A stretch of 64,000 nucleotides of DNA, taken from the NCBI GenBank assembly GCA_932521035.1, contig OW051495.1, forward strand, positions 10,354,001-10,418,000, read 5' to 3'. Below, in pieces: positions 43,837-54,516 of this stretch. The translations under genes were made by a program, and so were the position numbers. Position 1 is the first letter of the stretch. Every line of letters begins with the position of its first letter. The DNA is from Oscheius dolichura. Lineage: Eukaryota; Nematoda; Chromadorea; Rhabditida; Rhabditidae. Under the pieces are notes generated by a model. The model did no database searches, was not told the DNA's origin, and saw only the letters and a program-made list of their open reading frames with translations.

Positions 43837-44177
43837 GCCTGCTTACTCTGCTCCGTCCCATCTGCCGCTAAATAGGAACCATCTTTATCTCACAGGAAGT
43901 GGGGAGACTATCGGCGGAAAGAAGGAAGTCTTATCAGATAAAAAATAACACGAGAACAACGGAAATGGATCTCTTGAGCCTATTGACGAATCTTTAAAGT
44001 TTAAAAACATTTCTTCTTTGTATTCTCTGCAAAAATAACTGGCATGACGGAAAATCGTACATCATTCATCTATGCGTACTGAAAATGGAACGGGATGCAT
44101 ATTCATACCCAGCTGTTGCATCTAATAGACAATCTTTCTTAGCATAAATAAGCTTCTGAATCTCTTCCTCCATTGGA

Positions 44178-45341
44178 ATGGACTGGCTGCAACAGTTCGA
44201 CCCCGATCCGCAATGGTACATCTGGACCCTTCATACCATAACTGCAATCTCTTTTCCTATCTACCTAGTCTCCATGGTGTGTATCCTACGAGTGAATATC
44301 GTTTCCAACGCTATCTACAAATATCTTCTGGCTAGCAACGTGACAATGTTTCTCTTTTTGATGTCTTAAATCATAATCTTCCCGTTCAGGAGTTACCTAA
44401 CCCAGCTGTCCCTTTCAGCCGGGACAATCCCCGTCCTCACTCTACCCGGTCCAGGTGGCTATCCCGTCGGCCTCTTGACTGAACTAGGAATGCCGTCCTG
44501 TTTCCAATGTGCAGTTGTTCTCTCTCTTGCAATAGGTTTGCTAAGCTTCAATTAAAATCCAATTTCCATAGCAAATGGGTTGACAACGACGATGCTCTTC
44601 TTCTACCGTAGCCATATGGTTATGCCTTTTTCGCGGGCATTATTCTATGGAATCATTTTCGTGTTTGTAATTTGCGGTCTAGTACTTCCGCCAGTAATGA
44701 ATACGATTCTCTGCGAAACAATGGATACCAACAAAGCGAAGGAGAATTTTCAGAAAGTATGGAAATCTTTTTCTCTTTTTTTCTTTCTACCACATCCGAT
44801 CTGTTTCAGACGTGTCCTGATATTTATGCCCTTCTGCCGAACTACGTGAAAAGAGACACCCTAATGATCATGGAGCTTACATTCGTAGTCCAAGTGATCT
44901 TCCATTATTTCGGTTTTCTACTGCTATCCGCAGTTGTTCTAATCATCGTCTTCAATTATCGGGCCACTCATACGCTACGTAGACAAATATTCTCCCAGGC
45001 TACTGTGCGCATGCACAAGACACTCGTTCGCTGCCTGATCATCCAGGTATCCATAGAGTCAGTCTCTATTACTGGGCTTTTTCAGACTGTCGTATACTAC
45101 AGTTCCTTTGCTATCCCCTCGGCTGTTATTATCTTAATCACCGGATATACGCGTCGCTTGCCAGGTCTTGCAAATATTGCCGTTATTCTTCTTTCGTTGT
45201 CCGACCCCGCAGGTGTTTTGGCACTTATATTGGCCCATAAAAAGTATAGAAGAGCAGTGGTGCGACCGTTTTTCAAAGGTAGTTCAACTCCTAATTTGAA
45301 GCTTCATTATTTTAGAGGGAACAGAACGTTTCTTCAGTTAA
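44178..45341 (+). CDS. srh-like chemoreceptor 3
   Basis: Six in-phase exons: 44178-44347, 44390-44535, 44572-44756, 44810-45046, 45086-45278 and 45316-45341 (TAA), giving 318 aa. MDWLQQFDPDPQWYIWTLH, then ITAISFPIYLVSMVCIL, SYLTQLSLSAGTIPVLTLP, GPGGYPVGLL, MLFFYRSHMVMPFSRALFYG, MHKTLVRCLIIQ and LSLSDPAGVLALILAHKKYR. Exon sizes equal those of the pseudogene at 33075 (146, 185, 237, 193). Tail very short (EGTERFFS). Intact; predicted sensory-neuron GPCR. Confidence 0.82.
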
Positions 45342-45510
45342 TATAAAATGGAAGAGGATAATTCTAGTCCAGCGCTCTCTGTCAGTCTCTCCTAGTACTA
45401 ATACCAACCGTGATAATGTAATTTTTGACATGTTTTATACTTGGCTAATAAAATAGGCATGTCTAATCATGTAGAGATGAAAAATGGGTAAAATGGTCCA
45501 CTAGGACAAG

Positions 45511-46427
45511 ATGCTTCTTACCATGCGGCTGTTGCTCTCTTCAGTTGTATTTTTGTCTCTGCCCTTTGCAGTTGCCGCTCGCGACTACAACGATGTCATT
45601 TACATCGATGTAACCGATAGTATGCTTTCTATTCTCCTCAAAAATGGGCCCTTCTTCAGAGAGTAAGGTTTGCACGGGTGCCGAGATAATCGAGAAGAGA
45701 AAGCAGGGCTGTACGGTGATGACTGACACCCTGAACATAACCCGTCGCCGTTTCACGGACTCGCTTCAAGAGCTCTTTCATCCGGTGCGTCTCATCCAAG
45801 GACACGTCTGGATCAACGACGCCAATGTGAAGAAACTACACGCCTTTAAAAATGTCTGGGATATCGACATTCGCGACAACGTAACTCATTGTCCCGAATG
45901 GATCAAACAGAGTAAACTCCACGGATTCTCCTCAAAATATTATTATTTCTAGATCCTGAATTTCAAGTAGAAAATAATCCCGAACTGACGGAGATCGATC
46001 TTGGCAGTTTGGTCTCGTACACTTCGACGTTTTCTCAAGGTTTTCGGATCCGCAACAACGGAAAATATCGAATGTCCTGGAAGCAGAGAGACGAACTTTA
46101 CCGTATGACAAATAACCGGGATCTGTATGACGACATCGACATGGAGAGTGTGCCGCCGAGGGGGAGGAGCACCCTGGCTAAGACTCTGGCCCTCGTCGCC
46201 TATTCTATACTGGTCCCGATGATTGTCAGCATATTTGTCTGCCTCCTCATGCAACACTGCTATAGGTAGGACTGGTTATTCTAGGGAAATAAGAAGAGTT
46301 CAGATCAGCGGATGATGTATTCACAGAAGTGCATTCGACACAATACGAAGAAGTGCTGGAGGAGACGAAGAGGGCCGCGGGAGAGACGGACAACAAGGAC
46401 CGGGGCAGGAAGAAGAAGTTCGACTGA
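45511..46427 (+). CDS. receptor L-domain membrane protein (irld-like)
   Basis: Four in-phase exons: 45511-45619, 45660-45911, 45953-46265 and 46304-46427 (TGA), giving 265 aa. Signal peptide (MLLTMRLLLSSVVFLSLPFA). One insulin/EGF-receptor-type L domain follows: VCTGAEIIEKRKQGCTVMTD, then GHVWINDANVKKLHAFKNVW, CPEWIKQ and an FQVENNPELTEIDLGS strand (the ..NNPxL.. hallmark). Single TM LALVAYSILVPMIVSIFVCL and a charged tail rich in E/K with two tyrosines. No kinase domain. Resembles the nematode irld family, which keeps receptor L domains without kinase. Starts 169 bp after the srh-like gene on the same strand. Confidence 0.75.
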
Positions 46428-47212
46428 AGAAGATCACAACTTTGATGGGAATAAGCTCGGACGAATAAATTTTACGCTTCAGGGTGTTCTGAAGATTACT
46501 TTTATTTTAAAAATACGCAGTGTTTACGGTCAACGGCCTGTTGACCGCCGTAGGCCCGCAAACGCCCAGGTTTTATTTCACACGGCAACAGCTCTGCGCC
46601 ATCTCCGCTCTTTTTCCTCTTCCAATATTGTTTTCCTGTCTGTTTGGGGGTGAGGAAGACAACTTTTCTCCGTTGTAGTGCGATAGCTAGAAGGGAACTA
46701 TTTATTCTTGTTTGTGGAGATTTGGATAGCTTCCAATACCGATTTGAGTTCGAAAAGCGCGGCAAAGAGACAACGTTGTTGTGTTTCATCCTTTCGTGGA
46801 ACAATAACATCAATACCGCAACATAACATTGAAAAATCGAGAAGGAATCGATCTGCTATTTTCCAGTGAGGAGCATTTTTCCTTTCCTGCGCTAGAATTC
46901 CAATGATTTGGCTAAATTCTACCCTATGGGTCCATTAGCTGTGACGGGCCCCGCCACGCTTCCTTTAAACCCGTGTGAGTAAAGTTGATCACACCACATG
47001 TGCCAAAGAGAGCCATCAATAATTTCGACACTGCTAGTCCGTGCTATACGGCGTTGACCCCGCGTTGTCTCGCCACAGGCCCCCCTCTCCATCTGCCCTC
47101 TTCGTTGTCGGGTCACACGTGTTGTTTTCTCCTCTTACATTTTAGTTTCCTTCTGTTTATTTTCTCGTATTCTCTGGTACGCTGTCCTTCATTTTCATTG
47201 ATAATTTTTCAG
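46428..47212. other. intergenic
   Basis: No gene supported. An upstream open frame at 46985 runs into the gene at 47213 but lies before its AG acceptor and is best read as 5' leader/outron. Confidence 0.45.
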
Positions 47213-47902
47213 ATGAAGCGCAAAAAGAATCGTTCCGTTCCCAGCTCTGCCCTGTCTGGTGAGACTCCCGTGGCCGCCTGCCACCAAATCAACCTGATCA
47301 ACTATGGTCTCCTCCAGACTCGCGAGGGACCATCTGTGGCCGTTTGTCACTCCGCTAAGCATAATGATACCGATGAGATGGAGGAAATCTCAACTATGGC
47401 AGAACTATTTGCTAGGTGCCGATTACAAACCAAAACAAATGAAGCTTCCGATCGTCAACCCCCAGCCTTGACTGAAGAAGAGATGACTTTGTTCTTGAAG
47501 ATCCCGCCGAAGAAAGAGCAGAAGATTCTGTACGAAGACTCCAAAATAGAAGATTTGAAGAAGACGATAGAGAACAGATTCGCAAATTGTCTTGTGGATG
47601 AATGGGATGAGGAGATACCGCCGAGATTCACTGAAGAAGAGCTGGAAGAAACGTCTGTCTTCAGGGAAGGAGGCAGGCCAGCCCCTCCTTGTTGCAATCT
47701 TCCCCTACTTCAAAATCCTCTGGACAAAAAACACCTTCCTGATGACCCAAGACAACTTACCGATACCCAGAAAAGACACATGGGTCGTAGTATTAGTCAA
47801 AATAAAGCCATAGAGAAGAAGAAAAAGAAAGAAGACGAGAAGATCACACAGAAAAGGCACCGTTGCCGAGCAACCCCCACGTTCTGTCCACAACTTTTAT
47901 AA
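47213..47902 (+). CDS. charged, low-complexity protein, unknown
   Basis: The ATG at 47213 is immediately preceded by TTTTTCAG, a textbook trans-splice acceptor, so this start is preferred over the upstream in-frame codon at 46985. Encodes about 229 aa: KRKKNRSVPSS at the start, then Glu/Lys-rich segments (EEEMTLFLKIPPKKEQK, FTEEELEETSVFR) and a Lys-rich end (KKKKKEDEKITQKRHRC). An alternative C-terminus exists: in a shifted frame, RSVHNFYKNVKTIAAKKEG continues across an intron at 47936-47976 to a TAA near 48028. Exon structure near 47780-47860 is unresolved. No domain recognised. Confidence 0.55.
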   Translation: MKRKKNRSVPSSALSGETPVAACHQINLINYGLLQTREGPSVAVCHSAKHNDTDEMEEISTMAELFARCRLQTKTNEASDRQPPALTEEEMTLFLKIPPKKEQKILYEDSKIEDLKKTIENRFANCLVDEWDEEIPPRFTEEELEETSVFREGGRPAPPCCNLPLLQNPLDKKHLPDDPRQLTDTQKRHMGRSISQNKAIEKKKKKEDEKITQKRHRCRATPTFCPQLL

Positions 47903-48242
47903 GAACGTTAAGACGATTGCTGCCAAGAAAGAGGTGAGGATTATCCGCTGTAGAGAAACCTCAACCTCTTTTAGGGAGCCTCCACAGTAGCCAAGAGAAG
48001 GGCCTCACTCAGTAATTATGACGGCTAATGGGAAAGAAAGGTGGAGTCCTAATTTTTTTGAGAAATTAACCAGAAAACGTTTAGATATAAATTGAAGAGG
48101 ATAGCTTGGTGGTGGTTAGGCACTGTGGCTGGTTTGACATCTTCTTCGCGGTTCTATTTCCTAGTAAATCATTCCTCTCTCTAACAACCTTTGAGAATGA
48201 GAGTTTATTTACATTAATATGTACATCACCGGCAATTATTAA

Positions 48243-49418
48243 TTAATTAGAAGAAGTAGATGCCGTGGAACCGTCTTCGCAATCTACAGCTGGGGGAAGG
48301 TCTCCCGGTGTCGATCGCCTGTGCACCAGATTATCGGTGTCTGTCGGCGATTGGGTTGGCAGGTTGTAGGGAATAGAGTGCTGCAAGGGATTGTTTACTT
48401 CTAACCGCTCATCTCTTCCTACCCTGCGTACTTCCAATGGAGGTTCAGCGTCTCCGGAGGCAGTTGTTCGTCTACGAATACCATCGAAGGCAGGGGCTCG
48501 GCTGAGTATCACATCAGGAGATCGGCTGGGAAGGGCTCCGTGGGTGAAGCGATCCTCTGCGGGAGGATGAGAGAATCGGAAGGAGGCGGTGTGGCCATAG
48601 GATTCATCTACAGTGGGTGGGGGAGTTCTGCGGTTCTGGAAAGAAGATTACGTTTTTGAAACATCGGTAAATGTGGAACCTTGTTGAGGTCGGAAGGAGC
48701 GCGGCTCAGGAGGACATCCTCATCGGGAGACATGGTTCGGCCCCTGGAGAGATCATCCGCAGGAGGGGTCGTTCGCTAAAACTCTTCTTATTGGAGAGCC
48801 CCGTAATTTGTAACTTACTCTATTGAGGTCGGAAGGGGCACGGCTTCGAATGACAATTGGTTCCATGGTGTGCTGAAAACGGAAAGTTCTACAGGTCCTG
48901 AAAGGCTGCCTTACCCCTCGGTTGTCCTCTGCTGGAGGCGGGCGAGAGAATCGAATGGAAGGAGTTCGTCCATGGAGGTCAACGGGAGGAGGAGGTGTGC
49001 GACGATTCTAAAAACATGGTCTAATTAGAACAAAAAGAGCGGGCAAACCTGACTGAGATCTGAGGGAGCACGGCTCAGAATTACGGCGGGCTGCATGGTC
49101 CTCCTGTTGTCGTCTCCATCAGGGGACGCCGTTCTTCTGTTATCTTCAAGCGACTCGAGAGATACGCGGGATCGGTGACTCTAAAATTCGGGTTTTCGTT
49201 AAATTGAAAAGAAATAAGCGAACCAGTTTAGCCACGTAGGCTTCAAGAAGGGGAGGAGGAGTGAATCGTCTCAACTGATCCGGAGACGGGGTACCTACAG
49301 TACCCTAAACTTATTATTTAAAAAGGAAAGGAAAACGAGTACTTACCCTTCCAAATCCCCAAGGAAGAAAGAAGGCGTCAGCCTGGAGAGCAGCGAAGAA
49401 CAGAAGAAGCAACTTCAT
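48243..49418 (-). CDS. secreted disordered protein with exon-encoded SRAPSDLN repeats
   Basis: Seven in-phase exons: 49347-49418 (ATG), 49224-49304, 49049-49180, 48915-49007, 48819-48872, 48680-48775 and 48243-48635 (TAA), giving 306 aa. All introns are phase 0. Signal peptide MKLLLLFFAALQADA. The body repeats a motif of the form (V/L)(I/L)xSRAPSDLN(K/R/Q), ending exons 3, 5 and 6 (AVILSRAPSDLSQ, IVIRSRAPSDLNR, VLLSRAPSDLNK) and once inside exon 7 (VILSRAPAFDGIRR). It alternates with NRRTPPP..VD and RFS(R/H)PP..AED blocks. Dibasic sites (RR, RRR) punctuate it, so a peptide precursor is conceivable. A TATAAAA box lies about 35 bp upstream (49452-49459). No family recognised. Confidence 0.75.
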
Positions 49419-49933
49419 GTCGGGGTTGCTGGTCTCCTTGCAACACGATCCTTTTATACTCCCCCTGAAGATGTTGATATTTTTCGACTGGCCATCACAA
49501 GGAGCCAGTGATAAAGGCCGTTGGACCCTGTAGTTGCCGTAATCAACGGGGATGAATCACGTCGACGATCTAAATAAAGAAACAACAACCGGGGAAGTCC
49601 TTCCCAGATAAGCAATGTTTTCTGCAAGCGTATCACCCCGTTGACCAGACCGGGCCAGCATCGCGTAATTTTGTGATTGATGTTTTGATTTTGCCTCTGA
49701 TGTTAGCAAAACTTTTATCTAGAAACTTCGATATCTGCCCGCCCGTCTGAAGCAAGGGCCTTGTTGATCCTGGGAGGCCTCTAACAAAAGGATCTAGCGG
49801 TTGGCCAAGGAATTATCGGGATTGCTTGCAAGGCGTTCAAATGACCTGTACAACCGGGGAAATGGTCTCGTCAAACAGCTTTCAGCATGGCGAAACGGTT
49901 TCTAGAATTTTAGTTTTTCATTTCTGCTACAAA
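49419..49933. promoter_or_regulatory. divergent promoter region
   Basis: Contains TATAAAAG for the minus gene (complement of 49451-49458) and TGATAA/AGATAAG GATA-type sites near 49507 and 49607. Upstream of the EB1-like gene on the plus strand. No exon seen. Confidence 0.45.
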
Positions 49934-50528
49934 ATGGCCAGGGTATGTTGCTCTTTTTCTGTTTTTCCAAATGTTTTCCCACTCTAACAATTGGCTAACT
50001 TTCTCGTTTACAGAACTTCCATGTCGTGGCCGTCATCTGTTGCGGTCTCCTCCTCGCCACCACCGCTAAGGTTCTGTACGACAGAAGGAACAAGCAGAGA
50101 AGAGACGACGTCGACTACAGCTCCGTCTCCCGCGCGTGGCTACAGCGATGGGTACGTCATCCGCCTTTTCCCTGTTATTTTATGAAATTCAGTTTCTGTC
50201 CCGAATTGGCAAGACGATGACGTTGGCCGAGCTGTCCACCGGCGTCTCCTACTACCAGCTGCTGGCCGACCTCTTCCCCGGCGCCTTGGATACGAACAAA
50301 TTGAGACTGACGCCAACCTGTGAAACCGAGAGGGCGATCAACTGGAGACACTTCCAACAGGCGATGAAGACTCTCCGGGTCGACAAAGAGGTGAACATCC
50401 CGGAACGGGTCAACCCCTACAGTGCCGGCAACCTGGACTTCTGCCGTTGGTTCGTCGCTTTTTTCGAGGCCAACAAGGGCCGGCACATCCAGACGGCCAG
50501 CAGCACCGACACCGCCGTAGCCAGGTAG
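49934..50528 (+). CDS. EB1-type calponin-homology protein with N-terminal membrane segment
   Basis: Three in-phase exons: 49934-49942, 50014-50151 and 50193-50528 (TAG), giving 160 aa. Residues 4-24 (NFHVVAVICCGLLLATTAKV) are hydrophobic, followed by a basic stop-transfer stretch (RRNKQRRDD). From about residue 44 the protein follows the EB/MAPRE CH domain: WLQRWFLSRIG, LSTGVSYYQLLADLFPGALD, NWRHFQQAMKTLRVDKEVNI and NLDFCRWFVAFFEANKG. The coiled-coil EB-homology domain and EEY/F tail of normal EB proteins are absent; the protein stops just after CH. Microtubule binding at a membrane is a possible role (inference). Confidence 0.75.
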
Positions 50529-51613
50529 AGAATCTCGGAAAAAATGAGTATAGACTGTTTCACACCGGATGATGAACGTCGTTGCTCCGGTTTACGCACC
50601 ACCTTACAGAAGAAGCGGATCAGGTTATATTTGCTTCGGGTATTTGAACGACATGTTTTCCAGAAAAGTTGGCTACGCCGACATACTGCACTCGAATTTT
50701 TTGGAGATTTTGATACGGCCTCATTTTATCCAAGATTAACCTTTCAAAACCGGCTTGGATTGTTTCAAAAAGCACCCAGCGACGTCGTAATAAGGACAAT
50801 AAATGAGTTTTGCTTCATGTGACCTGCAATTTCATACCTACTACTACAACAGAGACGGTGACGTCGATAGAAGTCTAGAAATGCACTCACTGTAAGATTT
50901 TCCTTTTCCCACAAATTATCCTTTTTTCAGCCTGGAATATATTTTTTAAAGATATAAAGATTTTGACGAATACTACTCGACAAACCATAAACACCTTTGG
51001 TATATAACAATTGTGACAGAAGAGACTGGAAGGAGGCATCGGCTGCGCATTCAAAGAAGCGTGATGCATCTGTTCTCATCGGAAAGGAGGAAAGATTCCA
51101 AGAATTGGAGATGAAGTATAAAGACGGCTGCCACTGGCAGATGTTGAACGAAAGGAGATGGAAGATGGAGACGGCAGTGGAGGAGACGGGATAGGCCAGA
51201 GGAGAGAAGACGACCAACCCGGTGGGGAAGACATTCGTTTTTATGTATCATATAATAAAAGTGGCCTCGTAAATCTTATGTTTTTCTATTGACTCTGTGA
51301 AAGGTAGAACAGTGCCCGCTTATCGCCTTTGGCCTGCACCTACTCTGCCAACGTCGATGCCCTTTGCAATATCTGCGCCCTCTAGCTCTCTCGGCCCTGA
51401 TTCAGCCTCCTCACTCATCTGTTGTCCTTTGCAACCCTGGCACTGAAATAAACGTCTAGCCCCCTTCGTTGTCATTCTACCTGCTCTACAGTTATTCGCA
51501 CTCTTTGCGAGTGGATTAGTTTATAATCAATTAATCCTCTGCTCCTGCGTCTCAAACCTATCCACGTTGGTCCACCTGCCTCCGCCACCTCCCTCTATAT
51601 CTCCATATTCGCA
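50529..51613. other. intergenic
   Basis: An open frame at 50544-50822 (+) begins MSIDCFTPDDERRCSGLR but shows no homology or splice support. AATAAA near 51253. No gene claimed. Confidence 0.4.
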
Positions 51614-52661
51614 ATGGCCGACTTCTTCCTCCTTGATATTTCTCCCCATCTCCGTGTAAAAGTCATTAATAAGGTTTCCTTTTTTTTCCTCTTTTGATCT
51701 AGAATATTTCCAGTTGAGAATCAAGGAATATTCCCGTCTGCGGCAGACGTGCCGTGGGGTGAACGAGTTCATCCAGAGCAGCCCGCACATCGCTGTCCGG
51801 ATGAGCAATCTCCACACTTTTGTCTGCTACGATGCTGCTACGAATTCATGTCGCTTTGTTGTGGAGAAAGACAATTCTGGAAAGAAAAACGTCAGCGCGG
51901 ATGCGCTCTATGGCATTCGGGTAGGAGAGCTCCGTCTACGCCACGGTTAGTTTTATTCCTTTCCCTCTAATTCAATTTTAGAAAAGAACTTTGAAAGCGT
52001 GTTGTCTTTCCTGGAGAAAAACGGAATAACCTGCGACGAGTTGAATTTGTTCCAGGCCAGCTACACTACGGATCAGTGTGTAGCACTTTTGAAACTGCTA
52101 CGACCGGTGAAGATTGATTTGAACAGCGGAGGGTCCACGCGGTTTGAGGCTATCTTCCAGTCCAGAATTCTGGTAAAGTCACCTTTCTTTTTAGCCAGTT
52201 ATCTTTTTTAGAATAACGTACACTTGGATCTGAATCCGGACGATGGTGACCTAGCCGGCAAGACTACCCGTCTTCTTTCCACGTTTCCCAAAGTCACAAT
52301 GAGTCTATCATCTCAGTCTGAACTGTTCCAGAATGTCGGAACGATCCTTCAGGTAGGCGATTGGTTAAAAGGGAAGTCAAACATCTTTCAGGTCTTACGT
52401 TCTCAACACTTTCCGCACCTCGACTACTTCCAATTCAATATCTTTCGAGGTGAAGAGGACGCAATTTCGTTGGCCAGAATGAAGCAGCAATTCCCTGATT
52501 TGGAGTGGTTCGATCGCCAGTATCAAGAGGCCTCTGCAGACGTAGAGCTGCCTCAACGCTTCCCGGATGGACTCTATTGCAAAATGTTCTTTAACAAAAA
52601 TTCTCACTATTGTCAGCTACGCATAGTTTATGAGGGTCCAGAAACTCTGCCCGTTTCCTGA
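51614..52661 (+). CDS. F-box-like family protein 2
   Basis: Five in-phase exons: 51614-51673, 51714-51945, 51982-52172, 52212-52352 and 52392-52661 (TGA), giving 297 aa. F-box-like start MADFFLLDISPHLRVKVINK, then YSRLRQTCRGVNEFIQSS. Shared paralog motifs are KNGITCDELNLF, LLRPVKIDLNSGGSTRFEAI and the FPxLxxF strand near the end (HFPHLDYFQFNIFRG). Exon sizes match the other two copies. Intact. Confidence 0.7.
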
Positions 52662-53052
52662 ACTCCGCCCTATCCGTCCTCTCAATTCCATCTTCCTGTA
52701 TCTCCATTCTCTCGGACTACTGTTGATTTCTGTTACATACTGTCAATTGGAATAAATGCCTCTTTATTTCTTTTCGTGGCTCTAATGTTGTGGCGTAGTG
52801 CCCTGAAAAGGTGGCTCCTTCCTGGTGCGACCAATGGCTTCGACGCTCCTCACCGGAAGAAGGGGGACAGAGTAGAAGATGGTTTTGGTGTCATTAGTAA
52901 ATGGTATTTCCCTCCATTTTTACCGGTAATCTGACAAAATCTGGAATTGGTTGGTCAAAAACGGGTGCCAACCTCTCTTTTCGACCGGTCCATTACTGGC
53001 CATCGCTTTTGATCGTCCTTTTAGTCGTCTCTGGGGCTGGGTCGTCGGCAGG

Positions 53053-54516
53053 ATGGCAACTTTTCGCCTGGATAATTTGGAGCCTCTTCTGTTGGAGAAA
53101 ATCTTCACAAAGGTTGCCTACTTCTTTTTATTTTATCAAGGAACCGATTCCAGTTTCGGGGGAGGAGTTACGGTCGTCTGCAGCAGACGTGTCACTGGGT
53201 GGACGAGTTCATCCGAAGGAGTCGGACCATCTCCGTCCCCGTGAGCACCTACGGCTCCCTTCTGTTCAAGGACTCCTCCTGGCAATTCTATCTCAACTTC
53301 AAAATTAACGAAGAGAAATCCCGGCCTGTGGATGCCCTCCACGGTGCCCGTCTGGCTGTCCTTCAGCCTCATGGTCAGTCCGTTTACCTCTCCTCATCAT
53401 ATCTTCTTTTTTTAGAAAAGGAAGGAGAATTTGAATCTCTCTGTGCTGTTCTGAAGAAGTACTGTATCACGTGTGCCAATCTGCGAACAGTTGGAAGAGT
53501 ATGGACGGCAGAGCAGTGCGCAAAGCTCATCGAAATAACCAAACCCGTGAAGGTCAATTTGAGGTGCGACTCTGAACTTAAACCGGCTCGACTGGACGCA
53601 CTCTTCCGTTCGAAGATACTGGTACGTTTCTTTATTTTTCTCCGTACAGAAACCCTCCTGGTTTTGAACCGAAGGACGTCTCCATGGGGAGGATGGACCA
53701 GTACAGCCCACCCTGAGAAAGTGGCTCCATATTTCTGTAGCCGCCCTAGAGTTTGCCTCAAAAATACTGTAAAAGGGTGAAGTAGAACCATTCTTATTCA
53801 AAATTTAGCCTATGATGAGCCCCTCATGTTTGAAACTGGCCGGGCCGACGACGGAAGTGGAAATGGGTCGAGATTTCAGGGCCAGGCCCGTTCTCTATCC
53901 TCTGTACCTATTCGAGAGGGTGCTATTGGTCATTTTGAAAGACTACAAACCGAGAGGGCAGCCTGTATTGCCGGTGGTTGCCTTCCTTCCTTTCCCCTCC
54001 TCCTTTCTAGGGTTCCAGTAGAGATCAGGAGACCTCGCCCCGAGAAGGACGGCGAGGGGACATCAGACCAATATTCTATTGTAATTTTTCGGTTTCAGAG
54101 AAATGTCTACGTGATTCTCCATTCCCACGAGATAGCCACTGCCGGTGTCAAACTCATGTCCGCATTTCCTGAAGTAACCCTTCGCCTGCTGGTTAATCCC
54201 GACCCGTTTGGTTCTCTCCGTACCATCCTACAGGTATGGCCAATTCCTCAAAGACAAGGAGTTATCCCAACTGTTCCAGATTCTTCGTTCTAATAATTTT
54301 CCGAATCTCTACAAATTCGACTTCATTATTTCAACGGGACGACGGCGACTGCCTACAAAACGCCAATTCGAGGAGGAGTTTAGCGGCTTCAACTTGAAAG
54401 TCGGAATGGGAAATAGGCCTTGGATTGGAGCCACGACAGATCTGCCTCAGAAGCCCGGCTTTGCTTGTTTGGTAATGTTTGAGCCGGAGTTTACGACCGT
54501 TACATTGCTATCCTAA
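53053..54516 (+). CDS. F-box-like family protein 3
   Basis: Five in-phase exons: 53053-53112, 53154-53373, 53416-53621, 54099-54233 and 54280-54516 (TAA), giving 285 aa. MATFRLDNLEPLLLEKIFTK, YGRLQQTCHWVDEFIRRSR, YCITCANLRTVG and NNFPNLYKFDFI mirror the paralogs. The third intron is 477 nt, against 39-41 nt at the same place in both paralogs. The extra DNA (about 53640-54080) has a frame-open, G/C-rich character but no family match. Tandem with family protein 2 (391 bp apart). Confidence 0.68.

Noticed and set aside
46985..47212. In-frame N-terminal extension of the charged protein
   Set aside because: Contains the poly-pyrimidine tract and AG acceptor right before ATG 47213, so it is more likely outron than coding.
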